Part shown: piece after piece, positions 6,987 through 10,185 of the stretch
Layout: every line of letters begins with the position of its first letter
Numbering within the stretch: position 1 is the stretch's first letter
Assembly (NCBI GenBank): GCA_016203765.1
Contig: JACQMB010000089.1
Location: forward strand, 1-10,185
DNA length: 10,185 bases
Origin: Deltaproteobacteria bacterium
Lineage (GTDB): Bacteria; UBA10199; SPLOWO2-01-44-7
Direction: 5' to 3'
Program-made: the position numbers and the translations under genes
The notes under the pieces: generated by a model
Told to the model about the DNA's origin: nothing
What the model saw: the letters and a program-made list of their open reading frames with translations, nothing else
The model's database searches: none

Positions 6987-7346
6987 TTGTTTCGCTTTTT
7001 TTAACAAATCGGCATCATGGGTAAGAAGATGCCCCCGGATTCGAGCGGTGGAAGATAAAATGAGGGCGTCGGCTATCGTGAGGGCGTTTTTTTTCCTCAA
7101 CCGGCCTGCCTTGGCCGCATCCTGCAGAGAATCCAAATAAATAATTTCCAGCCCGTCCTGCCGAACCCACTCCTCCAAAAATTTGACCTCCCGTTCCTTG
7201 CCCCCCGCATAAAATTCAGCCACGCACAAGATATGGGTCGCCAGCCGAAATGGCGAAGCACCCAAAATCCCGTCAAAAAATGGGCGGGACCTTTTCGCGC
7301 CCGCCAAATCGATTAAAATATTGGTATCCAAAAGATAAAGCGTCAT
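6948..7346 (-). CDS. vapC: VapC-like PIN-domain toxin ribonuclease
   Basis: The 132-residue PIN domain would be a Mg-dependent endoribonuclease that cleaves RNA, in this family often tRNA or rRNA, when freed from its antitoxin. The acidic active-site set is present: Asp7 in LLDTNILIDL, Glu44 in VAEFYAG, Asp93 in TIADALILSSTAR, and Asp111 in LLTHDADLL. Length and motif order match an intact VapC. The ATG at 7346-7344 lies three bases after the vapB stop, with a weak GGAAA upstream, so its translation probably depends on vapB. The last 39 bp overlap the 3' end of the convergent prenyltransferase gene. Confidence 0.9.
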   Translation of the reverse strand: MTLYLLDTNILIDLAGAKRSRPFFDGILGASPFRLATHILCVAEFYAGGKEREVKFLEEWVRQDGLEIIYLDSLQDAAKAGRLRKKNALTIADALILSSTARIRGHLLTHDADLLKKAKQLLEVSDPLQEDS

Positions 7347-7349
7347 TGA

Positions 7350-7592
7350 TTATTTCCATTCCTTGCGCAGGGCGCGTTGATAAGAAACGGGATCCCCAAA
7401 ACTTGTCTTCCTCGGTTTTTGCTTGAGCATTCTTTTTAAATAGGCGTGCCGATTTTGCTCTCCACTCTTTGCCAGAAATTCCCTAAGGGCCTGACGAATC
7501 AAGCTGACCATATTCGCTTTCGGCGTTTTGGCCGTAAGCATTTTAAGCTCCCGCAACATCCGTTCATCGAGATAAATCGTTGTTTTGTGCAT
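7350..7592 (-). CDS. vapB: VapB-like ribbon-helix-helix antitoxin
   Basis: An 80-residue antitoxin that should bind and inhibit VapC and repress its own promoter. The N-terminal half is a ribbon-helix-helix DNA-binding domain: the strand KTTIYLDERMLREL, a first helix, then a second helix ending IRQALREFLAKS. The basic C-terminal tail (residues about 48-80, Lys/Arg-rich, ending Arg-Lys-Glu-Trp-Lys) would be the toxin-binding part. The frame is open further upstream to 7694, but the ATG at 7592-7590 is correct because the beta-strand begins immediately there and a palindromic operator with promoter elements lies just upstream. There is no Shine-Dalgarno, consistent with a leaderless transcript. 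Confidence 0.88.
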   Translation of the reverse strand: MHKTTIYLDERMLRELKMLTAKTPKANMVSLIRQALREFLAKSGEQNRHAYLKRMLKQKPRKTSFGDPVSYQRALRKEWK

Positions 7593-7595
7593 GCA

Positions 7596-7627
7596 ACCAT
7601 ATTGCCATATATATGGTAGTATGTCAA
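7596..7627 (-). promoter_or_regulatory. vapBC promoter and palindromic operator
   Basis: On the minus strand a perfect -35 TTGACA (7627-7622) is separated by exactly 17 bp from a weak -10 CAATAT (7604-7599). The spacer contains a perfect 12-bp palindrome, CCATATATATGG (7616-7605). A second inverted repeat, ACCATAT (7596-7602) with ATATGGT (7611-7617), overlaps it and the -10. The position fits autorepression by the VapB ribbon-helix-helix protein. The expected transcription start falls within a few bases of the vapB ATG at 7592. Confidence 0.72.
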
Positions 7628-7636
7628 ATCGGGGTG

Positions 7637-8692
7637 TCAGGGTGCTTCCCCTCCGGCCGGCCCGCCGGGGGTCACCCGATCGCTGAAGTGCCAATCGACC
7701 GCGTTGTTGTCGGTCTCCTCCGCCCCGGCAAGGCGGGTGAGGCTGAAACCGCTCGGGGCGTCATTGGCGGGGGTGGTTTCATAACATAACAAATCATTCT
7801 CCGCTCTTAACACCAAGGGAGATCCGTATCCCAAGGCATCAACCAAATTGCCGTCGGGATCGAGGAGTTGAATGCAATCGGGCCCGTTGGGGGGATCGAA
7901 GTTGGCGACCCAGTCGGCGCCGGTGACATTGGTAACTCCCGGCGAACCGGTGACGGCGTCGGCCGCCACAAAAAATCCCCCGGCGTTGGTTCGCACGCCG
8001 CCGGGAATTGTCAACGCATCGCGAATGTTGCCGTCGCTACCGCGAACAAACAAAATTTGATAGCCGGATAAATTTCGTTCCGGCTCACCGTAAAGCTCAA
8101 TAAACAAATCGCCGTTGGTGTCGCTTCCTTGGGCATCGTATAAAACTTCGTTGAGCATTAAAAATCCGGGCCGCGGGATGGAAGGCGCGGAAGTCTCTGC
8201 CCCAATAACCGTCGAGGCCTCGGCAAGGGTATAAAAAGAACTGAAAAACGGCGTGGGGCCTTCCCCCGGTGTTTGGTTTAAAGGAAGACGATCGACCGAC
8301 AAGACACCGGGTGTAATCAGAACGCCGCAACGGACGAAGGGAGGAAAGGGAATCTCCGCCGAGAAGCGGACGGTTTTCTGATCATCCGAAATTTCAAATT
8401 TCCCCGGATGGGTCTCCAAATCGCCGTCGTCGGCATCGCCCCACAAATCATTCAGGTTCATCTCTCCTTCGGGCACCGCCGTGACGGCAAAAGTTTTGGG
8501 GGTCAAAGTCTTGGGATCGATCGGCCGGCTAAAAATAACCTCCACGACTTCACCCCCAAAAGCCGCCTCATCGGCCGGCTGAATGGAAATGACTTGGGGC
8601 TGGTTTTCCAAAAGGGAGGATTCAAAAGGGATGCGGTCCGGCGGACCGCAACCGGCCAGAAAAAATATCAGCAGACTAGCGGCTCTGCGCAC
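7637..8692 (-). CDS. Lamin-tail-domain lipoprotein with Ig-like N-terminal domain
   Basis: A 351-residue lipoprotein. Residues 1-15 form a short signal peptide with lipobox Leu-Ala-Gly-Cys15, followed by Gly-Pro-Pro. Residues about 32-160 resemble a bacterial Ig-like (SbsA/Big_5) domain, with IQPADEAAFGGEVVEVIFSR and a later KTVRFS strand. Residues about 177-345 are a lamin-tail domain: LMLNEVLYDAQGSDTNGDLFIELY, then LSGYQI, an ALTIPGG strand, a GFFVAAD strand, LLDPDGNLVDALGYG, and a terminal Asp-Trp with Thr-Pro-Gly. Lamin-tail domains are beta-sandwich modules of extracellular bacterial proteins, often linked to nucleases and phosphohydrolases. The start is a GTG at 8692 with a G-rich ribosome-binding site about 8 nt upstream, overlapping the previous gene by 17 bp, so the two form an operon. 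No catalytic motif is evident. A structural or binding role on a membrane surface is inferred. Confidence 0.85.
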   Translation of the reverse strand: MRRAASLLIFFLAGCGPPDRIPFESSLLENQPQVISIQPADEAAFGGEVVEVIFSRPIDPKTLTPKTFAVTAVPEGEMNLNDLWGDADDGDLETHPGKFEISDDQKTVRFSAEIPFPPFVRCGVLITPGVLSVDRLPLNQTPGEGPTPFFSSFYTLAEASTVIGAETSAPSIPRPGFLMLNEVLYDAQGSDTNGDLFIELYGEPERNLSGYQILFVRGSDGNIRDALTIPGGVRTNAGGFFVAADAVTGSPGVTNVTGADWVANFDPPNGPDCIQLLDPDGNLVDALGYGSPLVLRAENDLLCYETTPANDAPSGFSLTRLAGAEETDNNAVDWHFSDRVTPGGPAGGEAP

Positions 8693-9281
8693 TGAACCAT
8701 CCCCCCGTCAGGTTGTCCAAGGCGGCGGTGGCCTCCGCCCTTTCCAACTCTTTCAGCTCCAACTTCAGCCGCGGCTCGCCGGCCCGCCGGAGCAGTTCCA
8801 ATTCTTTTAAAACATACTGTCTTTTAAAAAAAGCCTCCCGCACCTGGGTCAGGATCCGCTCCCGCTCCGCGCTCAAGTAGCGCGCCTCCTGGCTGATATC
8901 GAGCTGATCCTTGGAAAACAAAAGCTGGTCCAAATACCAGACGGCCTTGACCTCGAAATCGTTGTCCTGAAGGAGATCCTGGGCCTGCTTGGTCTGAGCC
9001 GGCCCGACGGTAATGCCGCCGGAGCTGACCGATACCGAATCCTCCACGTTCAAATCGAGGCCGTGGCGCATTTGCCTTTCAAAACCCATCTGCAGTCTGG
9101 GGAGCAGGGCCGATTTGCGTGACTTTTTTTCCCACTCCCGGATGTTTCGGGGCTGGAGGCGGGCGTAGGCCAAGGCCCGATCGGCCGTCTGTTGGAGGGT
9201 CGGTTCCATTTCGGCCTTGGCCAAAACAACGGCGGGGAACAAACAAACCGTAAATAAAATTCTCCCGATCACACGTCTCAC
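8676..9281 (-). CDS. Short TolC/OEP-like exported coiled-coil protein
   Basis: A 201-residue protein with a signal peptide (cleavage near Ala-Lys-Ala, residues 20-23). The rest reads like roughly half of an outer-membrane efflux protein of the TolC type. An early helix contains RALAYARLQP, followed by SALLPRLQMGFE and a VWYLDQLLF strand. A long helical section follows, ARYLSAERERILTQVREAFFKRQ, then LELKELERAEATAALDNLTGGWFS, which is typical of the helical hairpins of that family. A complete TolC has two such repeats and over 400 residues, so this protein has only one. It could be a degenerate relic or a single-repeat subunit. The GTG at 9281 opens the frame. A second in-frame GTG at 9272, preceded by AGGTGA at a 5-nt spacing, is an attractive alternative and fits the sigma-54 start predicted near 9283. 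The 3' end overlaps the lamin-tail gene. Confidence 0.7.
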   Translation of the reverse strand: MRRVIGRILFTVCLFPAVVLAKAEMEPTLQQTADRALAYARLQPRNIREWEKKSRKSALLPRLQMGFERQMRHGLDLNVEDSVSVSSGGITVGPAQTKQAQDLLQDNDFEVKAVWYLDQLLFSKDQLDISQEARYLSAERERILTQVREAFFKRQYVLKELELLRRAGEPRLKLELKELERAEATAALDNLTGGWFSAQSR

Positions 9282-9293
9282 CTGCGGGGGTTA

Positions 9294-9309
9294 AGCAAAA
9301 GGCGTGCCA
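9294..9309 (-). promoter_or_regulatory. Sigma-54 (RpoN) -24/-12 promoter
   Basis: The minus-strand sequence TGGCACGCCTTTTGCT matches the RpoN consensus TGGCACR-N4-TTGCW at every specified base, with GG and GC exactly 10 bp apart. Transcription would start near 9283, just before the TolC-like gene, placing AGGTGA at the transcript's 5' end ahead of the GTG at 9272. It would make the two-gene operon dependent on an enhancer-binding protein. Confidence 0.68.
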
Positions 9310-9333
9310 AAATAAAAAGTGTTTAAAAATCAG

Positions 9334-9399
9334 GGCGCGGGTGCGCCGACACGCCGGCGGGTTGACCTGTTTTCGTCGGCGACCGACCGATTCTGGTCA
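9334..9399. repeat. Cluster of short inverted repeats upstream of the sigma-54 promoter
   Basis: Several short dyads are packed between the divergent TolC-like and MBL genes. They are GGCGC/GCGCC with a 4-nt loop (9334-9347), CGCCGAC (9344-9350) with GTCGGCG (9375-9381), the palindrome CGCCGGCG within 9351-9361, and TGACC (9363-9367) with GGTCA (9395-9399). They lie about 35 to 105 bp upstream of the -24 element, where an activator site could be. The remainder of the 178-bp gap shows no recognisable gene. Confidence 0.4.
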
Positions 9400-9459
9400 C
9401 CTCCCTTCAAAAATTTCCTTATTTTTCCGTCCGGCACGCTCTTTGCATGGGTGCGAGGT

Positions 9460-10185
9460 ATGAAACGTCTTTTTTTGATGCCGGTTTTCCTGCTCGCCGC
9501 CTGCGGACCCCCGTTTGATATTGACCGGCCCCCGCCTTGGCAAGAGCCTCCGGCTGTCGTTGAAAATCTGGAGGAGGCCTGGGCCAAAATCATCGTGCTG
9601 GATGTGGGTCAGGGAGATGCGGCGCTCCTGATTGCCCCTTCCGGCGAAGCTCTCTTAATCGATACGGGACCGCCGGAACGGGGAGAGGCGGCCGTCTTGG
9701 CGGTTTTGTCCGAGCAATCGGTCGAACAAATTCCCTATCTTTTTATCTCCCATCATCATGAAGATCATGACGGTTCGCTTTCGGCGCTTTTGGACAATCC
9801 CCTGTTTGACACGGCTCAGGTCATTGATCCGGAAAATGCCGAGGTGGGAGCAACGCTTCGCCTGGGCCCCCTCTCCATCCAAATTTTGGGTGCGAACGGT
9901 CAAATCGGCGGGGAAATTTTCCTTAATGAAGAACAAAGAGGAGACGAAAACGCCCTCAGTGTAGCCTTGATGATCGAATACGGGGCCTTTCGTTACCTGA
10001 CATCGGGTGATCTCACGGGGGGCGGCGGCGATCCGCCTTATGAAACGGTTGACCTGGAGTCCCCCTTGGCTGATTTGGCTGGCGACGTCGATATTTTGCA
10101 CGTCAACCACCACGGCAGTCACACCAGCACCAACCAAAACTTTTTGGATGGCGTCACCCCGGAGGCGGCGCTTATTTCCGTGGGC
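9460..10185 (+). CDS. ComEC/Rec2-like metallo-beta-lactamase-fold lipoprotein, 3' end missing
   Basis: The gene is open to the right edge, giving 242 residues. Residues 1-15 are a lipoprotein signal with lipobox Leu-Ala-Ala-Cys15, then Gly-Pro-Pro and a Pro-rich linker. The MBL fold starts at about residue 43 with IIVLDVGQGDAALLIAPSGE and LLIDTG. The metal-binding HxHxDH motif is His98-His-His100-Glu-Asp102-His103. A later metal ligand is Asp184 in TSGDL, and the VNHHGSHTSTNQNFLD segment (residues 215-230) is characteristic of the ComEC C-terminal hydrolase group. In ComEC this domain is thought to degrade one DNA strand. Stand-alone secreted relatives are putative nucleases or phosphodiesterases. 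No ComEC membrane channel is present in the visible part. An in-frame GTG lies at 9451. The ATG at 9460 is preferred because it gives the standard short lipoprotein signal, although its GAGG is too close to be a normal ribosome-binding site. It is divergent from the lamin-tail operon. Confidence 0.88.
   Translation, partial: MKRLFLMPVFLLAACGPPFDIDRPPPWQEPPAVVENLEEAWAKIIVLDVGQGDAALLIAPSGEALLIDTGPPERGEAAVLAVLSEQSVEQIPYLFISHHHEDHDGSLSALLDNPLFDTAQVIDPENAEVGATLRLGPLSIQILGANGQIGGEIFLNEEQRGDENALSVALMIEYGAFRYLTSGDLTGGGGDPPYETVDLESPLADLAGDVDILHVNHHGSHTSTNQNFLDGVTPEAALISVG

Noticed and set aside
7593..7694. N-terminal extension of VapB from the open frame starting at 7694
   Set aside because: It would run through the palindromic operator, the -10 and -35 elements and the end of the lamin-tail gene. 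The ribbon-helix-helix fold begins right after the ATG at 7592.
9334..9347. GGCGC-GGGT-GCGCC hairpin followed on the minus strand by T-rich sequence, as a terminator
   Set aside because: The stem is only 5 bp, and on the minus strand it lies upstream of the operon with no minus-strand gene feeding into it in the window. It is more likely part of the regulatory region or chance.
9655..10137. A 160-codon open frame antisense to the MBL lipoprotein gene
   Set aside because: The plus strand has full MBL motifs and is open to the window edge. The antisense translation has no recognisable family feature or start signal.

Overview
The window comes from a Gram-negative bacterium of moderately high GC content. 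It encodes Sec signal peptides, lipoproteins, a periplasmic peptidoglycan endopeptidase, a lytic transglycosylase and half of a TolC-like outer-membrane protein. The gene styles (RpoN promoter, lamin-tail lipoprotein, PrpD, UbiA/MqnP-type prenyltransferase) would fit a deltaproteobacterial-type lineage, but the sequence alone does not fix the taxonomy. No tRNA, rRNA, CRISPR array or insertion sequence was seen.

Layout, left to right. (1) 1-188, minus: the 5' end of an AmpG-like MFS permease, divergent from (2) a compact S13 D-Ala-D-Ala carboxypeptidase/endopeptidase (about 199-1404, plus) and (3) an MltD-like lytic transglycosylase with a C-terminal LysM (1407-3008, plus). Together these three look like a peptidoglycan turnover and recycling locus. 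A heptanucleotide tandem repeat (GGGACTA) runs through the stop codon of the transglycosylase gene. (4) A small exported protein of unknown function (3046-3372) is translationally coupled to (5) a lone 2-methylcitrate dehydratase, prpD (3369-4856). (6) Convergent with prpD and sharing its stop region is a gene (6016-4853, minus) whose C-terminal half is a Hint (hedgehog/intein) autoprocessing domain ending in His-Asn plus three residues. It looks like a polymorphic-toxin-type protein with no toxin tip. (7) A UbiA-family prenyltransferase (6126-6986, plus) overlaps tail to tail with (8) a vapBC toxin-antitoxin pair (7592-6948, minus), which has a palindromic operator and apparently a leaderless transcript. 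(9) 9281-7637, minus: an operon of a short TolC-like exported protein and a lamin-tail-domain lipoprotein, preceded by a consensus sigma-54 promoter. (10) Divergent from it is a ComEC/Rec2-like metallo-beta-lactamase lipoprotein (9460 to the window end, plus).

The most interesting parts are the right-hand locus and the orphan Hint protein. The right-hand locus combines a lamin-tail lipoprotein, a half-TolC and an MBL-hydrolase lipoprotein under a putative RpoN promoter. Both lipoproteins place the lipobox Cys at residue 15 and follow it with Gly-Pro-Pro. Lamin-tail domains and MBL hydrolases are known as fused domains in bacteria, so this may be the split, cell-surface form of the same partnership.
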